From Anaerolineales bacterium (GTDB taxonomy: Bacteria; Chloroflexota; Anaerolineae; Anaerolineales; UBA11858): a stretch of 64,000 nt of DNA. The DNA lies in NCBI GenBank assembly GCA_024763275.1, contig JANTFT010000003.1, forward strand, positions 1 through 64,000, written 5' to 3'. The position numbers were made by a program, and so were the translations under genes. Shown in pieces: positions 35,211-44,175 of the stretch. Under the pieces are notes generated by a model that was given only the letters and a program-made list of their open reading frames with translations, was not told where the DNA came from and did not search any database. Every line of letters begins with the position of its first letter. Positions within the stretch are counted from its first letter, which is position 1.

Positions 35211-35228
35211 CCCCTGAGGAGAGAATCT

Positions 35229-35888
35229 ATGTTAAATATCAATCTCGCGACCTTTGTGTCACGAGCAATCACCTTGATAATTGCCTTCTCGATTCATGAG
35301 TTCGCTCATGCCTGGACGGCAAACTCATTTGGCGACAGCACTCCACGGATCAACGGCCGCCTGACGCTGAATCCACTGGCCCACCTGGACCCCCTGGGGT
35401 CTTTGATGCTGATATTGGTGGGGTTTGGCTGGGCAAAACCGGTTCCGGTCAATCCCTATGTGCTGCGCCAGCACTCCCGCTCGGCCATGATGTGGGTTTC
35501 CCTGGCCGGCCCCCTGTCAAATTTTCTGCTGGCCATCTTAGCCGCATTGCCCTTTCAGCTTGCTCTTTTTTCTGTCAGCGATCTGTATGCCTATTTTTCC
35601 GCTCAGCATTCCTTGCTGCCCACTCTACCAGGTTTCTTGTTCGATTTCATCACCCTCAACCTGGTGCTGGGGCTTTTCAACCTCATTCCTCTGCCGCCGC
35701 TGGATGGCGATAAGATCCTGGAATTCTTCCTGCCTGACGGGTGGAATCGAGCCCTGGCGGGCATCCGACCCTATGGTCCCATGATCCTGATCCTGCTTTT
35801 TGTAGTGGGTCCCTCGATCGGTTTTGATTTTCTGGGCTGGATCATCCGCAAACCGCTGGGACTGCTGATCAATCTGCTCATCGGATAA
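35229..35888 (+). CDS. Site-2-type metalloprotease (M50 family)
   Basis: Encodes 219 residues from ATG 35229, with GAGGAG ahead; longer readings from 34974 run through the preceding gene and terminator and are false. Zinc site HEFAH (His23, Glu24, His27) lies in the first helix, and NLIPLPPLDGDKILEF gives the third ligand Asp. About five hydrophobic helices are seen. Short S2P-like proteins without PDZ domains cleave substrates within the membrane, often anti-sigma factors; the substrate here is unknown. It overlaps the HD gene by one base, opening a five-gene run to kbl. Confidence 0.9.
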   Translation: MLNINLATFVSRAITLIIAFSIHEFAHAWTANSFGDSTPRINGRLTLNPLAHLDPLGSLMLILVGFGWAKPVPVNPYVLRQHSRSAMMWVSLAGPLSNFLLAILAALPFQLALFSVSDLYAYFSAQHSLLPTLPGFLFDFITLNLVLGLFNLIPLPPLDGDKILEFFLPDGWNRALAGIRPYGPMILILLFVVGPSIGFDFLGWIIRKPLGLLINLLIG

Positions 35889-36415
35889 TGAGAACCAAAT
35901 CTGGCTACCGCATCTGGCAGTTCTGGCAGTCACTGGGCAAACCTCCCTGTGACCTTGCTTGGCACAAGGTGGAGGGGCTGCTCACTCCCCGGGAGCTGGC
36001 ATTGTTCCGGCAACTGCCTGTACCAGACCAGAATCACTCGCTGCGCGTGCTGAACACGCTGGAGAGAGGGGGTGAATCTGACCCTGATCTGCTCAAAGCT
36101 GCCCTGCTGCACGATATTGGCAAGATCCTTCATCCTCTCCGCCGCTGGGAGAGGGTTTACGCGGTGCTGCTGGGGAATCTTTTCCCGGAAACCGCCGCCC
36201 GCTGGGGGAAAATGGAGCCCCGCGGTTTGCGCAGGGCGCCAGTCATCATCCAGCAGCACCCGGTCTGGGGCGCCGGCCTGGCTGAAGAGGCTGGATGCAG
36301 TTCCCGGGTAGTAGATTTGATCCGCTATCATGAAAGAGAAGAATTAACTGGATTATTGGACCAAGCGGGCGTAGAATTAATGGAAAAGTTGCAGAGAGCA
36401 GATAACTCGAACTAG
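35888..36415 (+). CDS. HD-domain phosphohydrolase-like protein
   Basis: Encodes 175 residues. The HD pattern is NHSLRVLNTLE, ALLHDIGK (the His-Asp pair) and later HP and YHEREE, which completes the metal site. HD proteins are nucleotide or phosphodiester hydrolases; this short form resembles those with RelA-like or YqeK-like use, but no close match is recognised. The start ATG shares its A with the M50 stop TAA. It precedes the TyrA-like gene by 8 bases, so all are probably cotranscribed. Confidence 0.78.
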   Translation: MRTKSGYRIWQFWQSLGKPPCDLAWHKVEGLLTPRELALFRQLPVPDQNHSLRVLNTLERGGESDPDLLKAALLHDIGKILHPLRRWERVYAVLLGNLFPETAARWGKMEPRGLRRAPVIIQQHPVWGAGLAEEAGCSSRVVDLIRYHEREELTGLLDQAGVELMEKLQRADNSN

Positions 36416-36423
36416 GAAAAACC

Positions 36424-37413
36424 ATGACCCTACAATTGACAATCATTGGCCTGGGACAGATCGGATGCTCTGTCGGGATGGCTCTCAGCGAACATAAGGG
36501 AGAGATTCTCAGGGTTGGTCACGATAAATCCCCGGAAGCGGTTTCTTTCGCTAAAGAAAACGACGCGGTCGATAAGACAACCCTGACCCTTTCAGGGGCT
36601 GTCAGGGACGCCGATATCGTACTGCTGGCCCTGCCGCTGCAGGAAATTCGCCCGGTAGTGGAGCACATTGCCCAGGATCTGAAAGAGCGGGTCCTGGTGC
36701 TGGAAACGTCTCCCCTGAAAGTCCCCGTTATCGCCTGGATGGAGGAATTGCTGCCAGAAGGCGCCAGCTACATTGGTTTAACTCCTGTGGTCAAGGCGGA
36801 ATACCTGGGTGAAATCGACCATGGTCCTGAGACGGCCCACCCGGATCTGTTCAAGGACAGCTTGATGGGAGTGACCAGCAGTCAGACGGCCTCGAAGGAA
36901 GCCATTAACATGGCAGCCAACTTCGTGGAGCTGCTGGGAGCTTCTCCCTATTTCGCAGATCCAGGAGAAATGGATGGATTGATGTCCCTGACCCATCTTC
37001 TACCCCAGCTGCTGGCCGCGGTGATGCTGGAGATAAGCCAGAAGGCCCCTGGCTGGCGGGATGCCCGCAAATTTGCCGGTAAGCACTTTGCCCAGATGAC
37101 CAACTCCTTCGGGAAGGATGAGATCTCCGGAGCGTTGGCTGCCTGGATAGACTTGAATCAGGAAAACAACACCCGGCTGATCAATGATTTGATCCGGGCT
37201 CTGGTTGAGCTGCGAGATTTGAACAGCACCCCTGGCCGGGAAGAGCTGGAAGAATCCTTCCGGAGTTTGCAGCAGGGCAGAGACCTGTGGATGGATGAGC
37301 GGGACGACAGCCCCTGGATTGCTGCCGAGAAAATCAAAATTCCTGAGCGCCGGGGTTTGCTGTCCCAGCTGCTGGGTTTTCGAAAGCCCAGGAAACGGGA
37401 AGAGGACGAGTGA
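36424..37413 (+). CDS. TyrA-like dehydrogenase without the usual active-site motif
   Basis: Encodes 329 residues. The NAD(P) site IIGLGQIGCSVGMAL begins at residue 6 and the ADIVLLALPLQEI and ETSPLKVPVIAWM blocks follow, as in prephenate/arogenate dehydrogenases. The C-terminal helices have MDGLMSLTHLLPQLLAAVML. In TyrA the next motif is HPMxG with the catalytic His; here the matching place reads LTPVVKAEYLG, so the His is missing. A 40-residue charged tail ends it. It may use a different substrate or be non-enzymatic. It overlaps the GIY-YIG start by 4 bases (GTGA). Confidence 0.75.
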   Translation: MTLQLTIIGLGQIGCSVGMALSEHKGEILRVGHDKSPEAVSFAKENDAVDKTTLTLSGAVRDADIVLLALPLQEIRPVVEHIAQDLKERVLVLETSPLKVPVIAWMEELLPEGASYIGLTPVVKAEYLGEIDHGPETAHPDLFKDSLMGVTSSQTASKEAINMAANFVELLGASPYFADPGEMDGLMSLTHLLPQLLAAVMLEISQKAPGWRDARKFAGKHFAQMTNSFGKDEISGALAAWIDLNQENNTRLINDLIRALVELRDLNSTPGREELEESFRSLQQGRDLWMDERDDSPWIAAEKIKIPERRGLLSQLLGFRKPRKREEDE

Positions 37414-37703
37414 GCGAAAGAGAGGGCAGCTTTTTCTGCTATATGGTGGAATGTGCTGATGGTTCCCTTTACACCGGCTGGACAACCGACCCGGAAAGGC
37501 GGGTGAAAGAGCATAATGCCGGACGGGGAGCGCTCTATACCCGCTGGCGGCGGCCGGTGGCATTGAAATACCTGGAAGAAACCCCTGACCGATCAGCTGC
37601 CCAGCGCAGGGAATATGCCCTGAAGAAACTTCCCCGGCAGAGAAAATTGCTGCTGGTGAAAGCATATCAGGAAGAACAAAAGTCAAGCGGAAAGCTGGTT
37701 TAG
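37410..37703 (+). CDS. GIY-YIG domain protein (UPF0213/YhbQ-like)
   Basis: Encodes 97 residues from a GTG start that overlaps the preceding TGA. The single-domain nuclease core shows [20 protein letters not shown] (the GIY and YIG strands), then [19 protein letters not shown] with the conserved Arg, and the Glu of RREYALKKL. This is the YhbQ/UPF0213 family, whose E. coli members cleave DNA. They are thought to act in repair. The size is usual for the family. It precedes kbl by 14 bases. Confidence 0.9.
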   Translation: MSEREGSFFCYMVECADGSLYTGWTTDPERRVKEHNAGRGALYTRWRRPVALKYLEETPDRSAAQRREYALKKLPRQRKLLLVKAYQEEQKSSGKLV

Positions 37704-37717
37704 AAAAAGGATCTATT

Positions 37718-38899
37718 ATGCCAAAATCACTGGATTGGATTGATGCCGAACTGCAGGATCTCAAGCAAGCGGGTCTGTACAATCGGATCCGCACCCTGGA
37801 ATCGCCGCAGGGCGCCTGGCTGGTTGTGGACGGTAAAAAGGTCCTCAATTTCTGCTCCAACAACTACCTGGGTCTAGCCAATCATCCCCGGGTTGTGAAA
37901 GCCGCCAAGCAAGCCGCTGATAAATATGGTGTTGGTCCGGGCGCGGTGCGCACAATCGCCGGGACCATGGATCTGCATCTGGAACTGGAAAAACGCCTGG
38001 CTGAATTTAAGCGGGTGGAAAAAGCTATTACCTTTCAATCGGGCTTTAGCGCCAATCTGGGCACCATTCCTGCTCTGGTAGGCAAAGAGGATGTGATCTT
38101 TTCTGACCGGCTGAACCATGCCTCGATCATCGATGGCTGCCGGCTGGCAAAATCCAAGATCATCGCCTACGATCACTGTTCCCCGGAGTCTCTGAAAGCG
38201 GCCCTTGAGGAACACCGCGGGAACTACCGCCGGGCGCTGGTTGTGACTGACGGCGTTTTCAGTATGGATGGGGACGTGGCACCTCTGGATGAGATCTACA
38301 AGGTCACCCGGGGGCACGATGTGATCTTGATGGTGGATGATGCCCACGGCGAGGGTGTGCTCGGTGAGGGGGGCAGGGGAATTGTGGACCATTTTCAACT
38401 CCACGGTAAAGTGGATGTCGAAGTGGGCACACTTTCGAAAGCTTTTGGCGTGGTGGGCGGCGTGGTGGCCGGGAATCCTCTGGTGGTGGAATGGCTCTAC
38501 CAGCGGGGGCGGCCTTTCCTGTTTTCCTCTGCTATGACTCTGCCTGATGTGGCTGCCTGCATTGCAGCGGTGGATATCCTGGAAGACTCCACCGAACTGG
38601 TTGACCGGCTGTGGGAGAACGCCGGGTATTTCAAAGCTGAAATGAAGAACCTGGGTTTCGATACCGGTCACAGTACCACCCCGATCACACCGATCATGCT
38701 GGGAGAGGCTCCTCTGGCCCAGGATTTCAGCAAGAAGCTCTTTGAGGAAGGCGTCTTCGCTACTTCGATCGGTTTCCCGACTGTGCCACGCGGCCTGGCC
38801 CGCATCCGGGTGATGATCTCGGCTGCTCACAGCCGAGCTGACCTGGATCAAGCCCTGGAGATCTTCAAGAAAGTAGGGAAGGAACTGGGTGTGATCTAA
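37718..38899 (+). CDS. kbl: Glycine C-acetyltransferase (2-amino-3-ketobutyrate CoA ligase)
   Basis: Encodes 393 residues. The alpha-oxoamine synthase fold shows [57 protein letters not shown] and the PLP-lysine site [15 protein letters not shown]. Length and motifs match Kbl better than BioF. It converts 2-amino-3-oxobutyrate and CoA to glycine and acetyl-CoA, the second step of threonine breakdown (threonine dehydrogenase is not in the window). Glycine made here could feed the SHMT/GcvT protein 9 kb away. A strong terminator ends the operon. Confidence 0.9.
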   Translation: MPKSLDWIDAELQDLKQAGLYNRIRTLESPQGAWLVVDGKKVLNFCSNNYLGLANHPRVVKAAKQAADKYGVGPGAVRTIAGTMDLHLELEKRLAEFKRVEKAITFQSGFSANLGTIPALVGKEDVIFSDRLNHASIIDGCRLAKSKIIAYDHCSPESLKAALEEHRGNYRRALVVTDGVFSMDGDVAPLDEIYKVTRGHDVILMVDDAHGEGVLGEGGRGIVDHFQLHGKVDVEVGTLSKAFGVVGGVVAGNPLVVEWLYQRGRPFLFSSAMTLPDVAACIAAVDILEDSTELVDRLWENAGYFKAEMKNLGFDTGHSTTPITPIMLGEAPLAQDFSKKLFEEGVFATSIGFPTVPRGLARIRVMISAAHSRADLDQALEIFKKVGKELGVI

Positions 38900-38928
38900 A
38901 GACTAACTCAGTGGGTAGATTTTCCTCT

Positions 38929-38957
38929 AAAGCCAGCTTAAAAAGCTGGCTTTATTC
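38929..38957 (+). terminator. Terminator after kbl
   Basis: Eleven-pair hairpin AAAGCCAGCTT / AAGCTGGCTTT, loop AAA, then ATTC. Confidence 0.85.
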
Positions 38958-39072
38958 ATTGCAGGAAGCATACAAATCATGTATGATTGAAGTTATCGGG
39001 GGTACTTTATTTGTGTAACATTTTCCGTTTGTCCTTCGTTTTATTAGCAAACAGATAAGTTGGGAGGATGTT

Positions 39073-41172
39073 ATGTCGAAAAGAGCTTTCATCACCGTCT
39101 TGTTCTTGCTGATCGGCCTGGTCGCTTTGAGCGGCTGCACGCCTACCTGCGATGCTGGTTCTCTGGAGGCGCCGGACCTGGTCTCCCCTGATTGGTGGGA
39201 AGTGCTGGACGCTACCTCGGTCTCGCTGGAATGGTCCTACCCGGACACAAGCTGCCAGCCTGATAATTTTGAGATCATCCTTTCCAAGGATCGGGACTTC
39301 AATGTGATTGAGATCACTGAGCTGGTTCCGGGAGATTCCACCAGCTGGACAGCCCCCACTCTGGATGTCGCCGAGGAATACTTCTGGCGGGTGAGGGCGA
39401 AAGTGGGGTCCACTTACGGCCCTTATTCCCATGAACTGCGCTCGTTTTTCACCGGACCATACTGCACGGCGGGTGACCTGGTCATGCCAAGCCTGGTTTT
39501 ACCGGCATTCGGTGGGATCTATGACAATGATTACGATTCCCTGGAATGGAGCTGGCCCCTGAGCACCTGCATCCCGGAGAGCTATCGGGTGGAGGTATCG
39601 ATGGGTTCACCCAGCTTTGCGGATACAACCTACAATGGAGCCACCGGCAATCCCAGCACCCGCTGGGGATTTGGATCGACCCCTCCGGCGGCAACCCAAT
39701 TCTGGTGGCGCATCACTCCCTATGCAGATGGTGTTTACGGACCCACCTCACTGGCAAAAATGTTCTGGACTGCTCCTGCCTGTACAGCCGCTTCCCTGGT
39801 TCCCCCGGTGCCTGAGCAGCCACTTGATGGTGATACGGTCACGCTTTTGAATCCGATTTTCGCCTGGACATATCCTGACTCCAGCTGTACACCGGAAGGA
39901 AACCGTTTATTGGTCTCCAACACGCCTGATATGAGTTCCATAGTTCTTGACGCAAATAACCCTACGATAGCGGCCCGGGCTTTCCAGGCCGGTGTTCCCT
40001 TTGCAGATTGCGGGGAGTATTACTGGCAGGTTTCTGCGATTTCAGAAGGTATAGAGGGACCGCCTTCTCCCGTGCAGGGATTCATTATCGATACGGCTGG
40101 TGCCTGTGATTGTGACCCGACTTCCCTCCCGATCCCTGACCTGGTTTCTCCTGCCCCCTATGAGATCGTTCCAGATCTGCTGCCCTCTTTGCAGTGGACG
40201 AATCCTGGCTCCTGCTTCCCGGCAGGCTTTGGTGTGGATCTGAATGAGTTTCATGATTTCTCTGGCCCGGATTTAGGAGGAGGAGCCAACAATCCCCATG
40301 CTACCAGCTGGGTGCCTGGCTCGCCACTGGATCCAGCTACCCAGTACTGGTGGAGAGTCTTCTCGGGAGTCGGAACGGATTTCAGCGAACCCAGCAGCCA
40401 GCGGAGCTTCTTCACTGGACCGGAATGCAGCAGCCTGGCTGAAGTTGTCGCGCCTGTCCGCCTTGCTCCAGCTGATGGCTCGACCGTGAACACCCTTACA
40501 CCAGCCCTGAAATATACTCCAGGTGAACCCGGCTGCATCCCGGACGGATATCTGCTTCACCTTCATGAAAATGCTGATTTCAGTGATCCCAATTTGCTGG
40601 CCGAATACTCACTGCCTGGAACAACAGTGATCACAGATCCGCTCACCGACTGCCAGGAGTATTTCTGGTCTGTGACAGCTGTTCAGGATGGGGGCTATGG
40701 ACCCGAATCCGATCACGGCTCTTTCTTTGTCGATGCGGAGGGTGCCTGCCTGCCTCCTGGCATCCCAGCCCGGGCTATCAAGAACAATTTCTGCCGTCTG
40801 GGGACATTCCCGGAATACTTCGATGCGCTCTGGACCTTTGAAACAGGTGACCCCGCCCTGGCTGTCGCCCGTAATCCCTTTACCACCTACCTGCAGCTGA
40901 TGGTTCTTGATGAGAAGACCAAGCAGCCCCTTGAGCCGGTGATCCTCTGCTGGTCGCTGCTGAACGCTTTTGAGCCAGGTTGGGAGCCGCCAGATGATCA
41001 GGGCGGAAGGGAGCTGGATTTTAAGGATCTGCCGGTTGTCATCCCTCCTCCCACTCCCACTCCAACCCCGACTCCTGTGCCTACCTGCGATTACAAAATG
41101 GATCGGGACTCCTGTAACGCGGCTGGTGGCATATTTCATCCAGAAAAGCCATATTGTGAGTGTCCCAAGTAA
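39073..41172 (+). CDS. Lipoprotein with five FN3-like Cys modules and a C-terminal Cys motif
   Basis: Encodes 699 residues. The signal ends ALSGC with Cys22. Five related modules of about 95-110 residues follow, each starting near a Cys and a SLxxPxLxxP stretch, having LEWSYPDTSC-like text, a YFWRV or QYWWR strand and a closing YGP and FFTGP. They resemble fibronectin-type sandwiches. Next is a segment with IKNNFCRLGTFPEYFDALW like the SH3-like part of the 51.5-54 kb protein, a PTPTPTPTPVPT linker and a final module CNAAGGIFHPEKPYCECPK. No enzyme motif is seen. It should be exported and lipidated; perhaps an adhesin or binding scaffold. Confidence 0.82.
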   Translation: MSKRAFITVLFLLIGLVALSGCTPTCDAGSLEAPDLVSPDWWEVLDATSVSLEWSYPDTSCQPDNFEIILSKDRDFNVIEITELVPGDSTSWTAPTLDVAEEYFWRVRAKVGSTYGPYSHELRSFFTGPYCTAGDLVMPSLVLPAFGGIYDNDYDSLEWSWPLSTCIPESYRVEVSMGSPSFADTTYNGATGNPSTRWGFGSTPPAATQFWWRITPYADGVYGPTSLAKMFWTAPACTAASLVPPVPEQPLDGDTVTLLNPIFAWTYPDSSCTPEGNRLLVSNTPDMSSIVLDANNPTIAARAFQAGVPFADCGEYYWQVSAISEGIEGPPSPVQGFIIDTAGACDCDPTSLPIPDLVSPAPYEIVPDLLPSLQWTNPGSCFPAGFGVDLNEFHDFSGPDLGGGANNPHATSWVPGSPLDPATQYWWRVFSGVGTDFSEPSSQRSFFTGPECSSLAEVVAPVRLAPADGSTVNTLTPALKYTPGEPGCIPDGYLLHLHENADFSDPNLLAEYSLPGTTVITDPLTDCQEYFWSVTAVQDGGYGPESDHGSFFVDAEGACLPPGIPARAIKNNFCRLGTFPEYFDALWTFETGDPALAVARNPFTTYLQLMVLDEKTKQPLEPVILCWSLLNAFEPGWEPPDDQGGRELDFKDLPVVIPPPTPTPTPTPVPTCDYKMDRDSCNAAGGIFHPEKPYCECPK

Positions 41173-41188
41173 CCTGTTTCTGAGAAAC

Positions 41189-41225
41189 AAACAGCCAGTC
41201 CAATTTTTGGACTGGCTGTTTCCTT
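41189..41225 (+). terminator. Terminator after the repeat lipoprotein gene
   Basis: Fifteen-pair perfect hairpin AAACAGCCAGTCCAA / TTGGACTGGCTGTTT with a TTT loop, then CCTTAT. Confidence 0.85.
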
Positions 41226-41402
41226 ATAAGCTGGATAAGGACATATCCTAGGACGCTCTGCCGGATGAACAGCCTTGATTGAAACCCACGCGGGAAAATC
41301 AGCGGTCGGATTAATCCTCGGAAAGGCCCCTGTTTGCCTTACAATTAAGGTTGTATGGACATTTGCTAGAAGATCCCATCTTTTCTTAAAGGAGATTCAG
41401 CC

Positions 41403-42320
41403 GTGAAAGCAGCCAGTTCAATGATCGACCTGATTGGGAAGACCCCTCTGTTGAAGCTGGAAAGATACAGCCCCGGAGCGGAGATCTATGCCAAATGTGA
41501 ATTCATGAATCCGATAAGTCTGAAAGATCGTCCCATCCTGCAGATCATCCTTGAGGCGGAAGCGACCGGGAAGATCAAAGCGGGGGACACGCTGATCGAA
41601 GCCACCAGCGGTAACACCGGGATGGCTGTGGCCTGGATTTCCGCAATTCGCGGCTACCAGGCGATCCTGGTGATGTCAGAGATCCAGAGCCTGGAAAGGC
41701 GGCGCGTGTTAAAAGCCTTTGGGGCCGAACTGATCCTGACCCCGGCTGACAAAGGCACTGCTGGTGCCAGGGAAAGGCTGAAGGAGATCCTGGCTGAGCA
41801 TCCTGATTATTTTTATGTTGGGCAGCACGTCAATCCATCCAATCCCGAAGCTCATTACCTGACCACTGGCCCTGAGATCTGGCAGGATACAGACGGGAAA
41901 GTCGAGATCCTGGTTGCCGGATTGGGGACAGGTGGCACCCTGTGTGGAAGCGGCAGATTCTTGAAAGAACAAAATCCCAGGCTGGTGACAGTAGCGGTGG
42001 AGCCCCGGGAATCCCCCACCATATCCCAGGGGGTATTCCATCCCCACCGCATGATGGGTACGGCTCCTGGATTCGTCCCTGACACCCTGGATATGGATTA
42101 TGTTGATGACTTTTTCCTCGTCAGCGAAGAGGAAGCCTTTGCTGCCTGCCGTCAAATTGCCCAAAAGGAGGGGCTGCTGGTAGGAATTACCTCGGGTGCG
42201 GCAGCCCACGCAGCCGCGGCTCTGGCCAGGGACCCGGCCCATCAAGGCAAGCTGATCGTTTGCGTTTTCGCTGATTCGGGAGAGCGTTATTTAAGCGTCC
42301 AGGGATTATTTGAAAAATAG
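41403..42320 (+). CDS. Cysteine synthase family PLP enzyme
   Basis: Encodes 305 residues from a GTG start with AAGGAG ahead. The fold-type II PLP motifs are IGKTPLLKLER, TSGNTGMAVAW (phosphate loop and nearby Asn), GTGGTLCGSGRFLKEQNP and VGITSGAAAHAAAAL. The PLP lysine lies in NPISLKDRP; most members have NPGGSVKDR, so the loop is one residue shorter and altered. It should make cysteine from O-acetylserine or a related beta-replacement; the altered loop could signal a CBS-like or other substrate. No cysE or sulfide genes are close. Confidence 0.85.
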   Translation: MKAASSMIDLIGKTPLLKLERYSPGAEIYAKCEFMNPISLKDRPILQIILEAEATGKIKAGDTLIEATSGNTGMAVAWISAIRGYQAILVMSEIQSLERRRVLKAFGAELILTPADKGTAGARERLKEILAEHPDYFYVGQHVNPSNPEAHYLTTGPEIWQDTDGKVEILVAGLGTGGTLCGSGRFLKEQNPRLVTVAVEPRESPTISQGVFHPHRMMGTAPGFVPDTLDMDYVDDFFLVSEEEAFAACRQIAQKEGLLVGITSGAAAHAAAALARDPAHQGKLIVCVFADSGERYLSVQGLFEK

Positions 42321-42430
42321 ATTCAGCTCCTTACAGGGTGCGTTTAAAAGATTACCCTGAACGGTGGCTATGCCCGTCCCTGGTTCCCGGCAAGCGTATG
42401 TCCTGATTTGCCCTAGCAAAGGAATTTACC

Positions 42431-42889
42431 ATGGAAAAAGACCGCGCGATGTTGTTGTCTGAAATTGATGGGATAAGGACCAGGATTAGGGAGGTTGTTG
42501 AGCGGGTAGATGAAAAGAAGACCATCTATCCTGGCTGGACGATCAAGGAAACGATCGGTCATATTACTGCCTGGGAGATTGTCATCCGCAAAGCCATCCA
42601 GGCATTCCAGGCTGGCGACCCCCCTTATTTTTTAAATGAACAGGATTTCGATATCTTCAATCAGGAAGCGGTGGAGAGCCGGGAATCCTGGTCCCTGGAG
42701 CAGGTCCTGCAGGAATGGGAAGACGTCAGGGAAGATCTGAAGGCGACCATTCAGAATCTGAAAGAAACGGACCTGCCCGTGGAGATGGTGCTCCCCTGGG
42801 GGTCGGAGCGTACCGTGGCGGAGCTGATTGAAATCATCGGGGAACACGAAGAAGAGCATATGGGGGACGTGATCAAGATTGCGAGTTAG
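42431..42889 (+). CDS. DinB/ClbS-like four-helix-bundle protein
   Basis: Encodes 152 residues. The pattern PGWTIKETIGHITAWE with a metal His near residue 42 and the late HEEEHMGDV near residue 143 match the DinB superfamily, which includes metal-binding, thiol-dependent transferases and the ClbS colibactin-resistance hydrolase. All-helical character and length fit. Function is not decided by sequence. It follows the cysteine-synthase-like gene by 110 bases and precedes an ICMT-like gene. Confidence 0.75.
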   Translation: MEKDRAMLLSEIDGIRTRIREVVERVDEKKTIYPGWTIKETIGHITAWEIVIRKAIQAFQAGDPPYFLNEQDFDIFNQEAVESRESWSLEQVLQEWEDVREDLKATIQNLKETDLPVEMVLPWGSERTVAELIEIIGEHEEEHMGDVIKIAS

Positions 42890-42982
42890 AAGTTGTTAAT
42901 GTCCAACCTGGAAAAGACAGCATTTGTAATTCAGGATATTGGCGAAAAGAGAAATCCAAATCATGCCTGAGATTTGGCAATT

Positions 42983-43696
42983 ATGAGAGATTCTGAGAAG
43001 GATCAACCCCCAGATTTCCTCTGGAAGGGCGTTCTCCGGTTGTTGATCATGGTCCTGATCATGCTGGGAACACTGCTGGTTTCTGCCGGCCGCTTCTACT
43101 GGTGGGAGGCCTGGGCTTATGCTTGTACAGGCTTGCTGGTTTTACTCGGCAGCCGCGCTGTCCTGATCTGGAAACACCCCGATCTGGCACGGGAGCGGTA
43201 CCGGGCTCATGAGCTGGCTGATGTCAAGGAATGGGACAGGTATTTAATGCCGTTTACCGCCCTGATTGCTCCGATTATCTCCTGGATCATAGCCGGATTG
43301 GACCAGCGCTTTAGCTGGTCGCCGGATTTACCCAACTGGGTCCAGATCATTGCCCTGGTTGTGATCCAGCTTGGCAGTCTGCTTGGCAGTTGGGCTATGA
43401 TCGCCAACCGTTTCTTTTCATCCCAGGTCAGGATCCAGACTGACCGTGGTCATTCAGTGGTCAAAGAAGGTCCATACTCTTATATTCGCCACCCGGGGTA
43501 TGCCGGTGGTTTGATCTCCTGGCTGGCTGCGCCGGTATTCTTCAGCTCCTGGTGGCTGATCATCCCCACAGCGCTGGCAATAATGGCTTCTGTGATCCGT
43601 ACTGCCCTGGAGGACCGTATGTTGCAGGAAGAGCTGCCAGGGTATAGAGAATATGCGGAGGTTGTGAAATACCGTCTGATTCCCGGAGTCTGGTAA
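42983..43696 (+). CDS. Isoprenylcysteine carboxyl-methyltransferase-like membrane protein
   Basis: Encodes 237 residues from ATG 42983; a TTG at 42974 would add three, and neither has a clear ribosome site. Five or so hydrophobic helices precede RIQTDRGHSVVKEGPYSYIRHPGYAGGL, the hallmark of the ICMT/phospholipid methyltransferase family, where the HPxY motif binds SAM. ICMT methylates a C-terminal isoprenylcysteine in eukaryotes; bacterial forms have mostly unknown substrates. Ends in EYAEVVKYRLIPGVW. Confidence 0.83.
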   Translation: MRDSEKDQPPDFLWKGVLRLLIMVLIMLGTLLVSAGRFYWWEAWAYACTGLLVLLGSRAVLIWKHPDLARERYRAHELADVKEWDRYLMPFTALIAPIISWIIAGLDQRFSWSPDLPNWVQIIALVVIQLGSLLGSWAMIANRFFSSQVRIQTDRGHSVVKEGPYSYIRHPGYAGGLISWLAAPVFFSSWWLIIPTALAIMASVIRTALEDRMLQEELPGYREYAEVVKYRLIPGVW

Positions 43697-43717
43697 TGCT
43701 GGAGGGAAAATATATAT

Positions 43718-43742
43718 CCTCCGGCGAGCCGGAGATTTCTTC
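43718..43742 (+). terminator. Weak terminator-like hairpin after the ICMT-like gene
   Basis: CTCCGG / CCGGAG with a CGAG loop, followed by ATTTCTTCC. The T-tract is poor. Confidence 0.4.
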
Positions 43743-43800
43743 CGGGAATCCGGGTCCTGCCACCTCCCGGTCCTGCTTCAAAGCGCGACTGACATTCACA

Positions 43801-43974
43801 AGTTTTGAGAGCCCGTTTATCCTTTCCCTGGCAGGGAAATAGCGGGTGATCACCCCGGACAGACGGGGTCACGGCCGTACCCTCAACCTGACTCCGCTGT
43901 TGACCTACCCGATGCTGACAGACGACTCAGCAGCCTTCATCCGGTCCCCGGGACTGGACAGGCCTTTGGTTTAA
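43801..43974 (+). pseudogene. Decayed alpha/beta-hydrolase fragment
   Basis: In one frame the strand reads SFESPFILSLAGK, a TAG stop at 43840-43842, then RVITPDRRGHGRTLNL, LLTYPMLTDDSAAFI and LDRPLV before TAA at 43972. These match the region of an alpha/beta-hydrolase around the PDxRGHGxT turn and before the nucleophile elbow; the stop sits where a Tyr is expected (YRVITPD). The N- and C-terminal parts and the catalytic triad are missing. The rest of the 479-base gap (43697-44175) has no other recognisable gene; its end holds GAGGAGG for the next start. Confidence 0.6.
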
Positions 43975-44175
43975 GATACGGCGCTGTGCTTGCTCCAGGA
44001 GCGCAATTTCTGGATATTCTGCTCGAATTCCTGGCAAGATATGGACCCTGATTAAATCCCTGCCTTCTGGAGAATATTGCGGTATACTATGGCGATCTTT
44101 TCTCTCCAGGATTTATTAGTGGGGGATGATAAGTGGTTGGAATGGGACTTGCTGGTTTATTATTGAGGAGGACTT

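Noticed and set aside
34974-35228. N-terminal extension of the M50 protease
   Set aside because: It would overlap the M29 peptidase end and read through a strong terminator; the ATG at 35229 has a good ribosome site.
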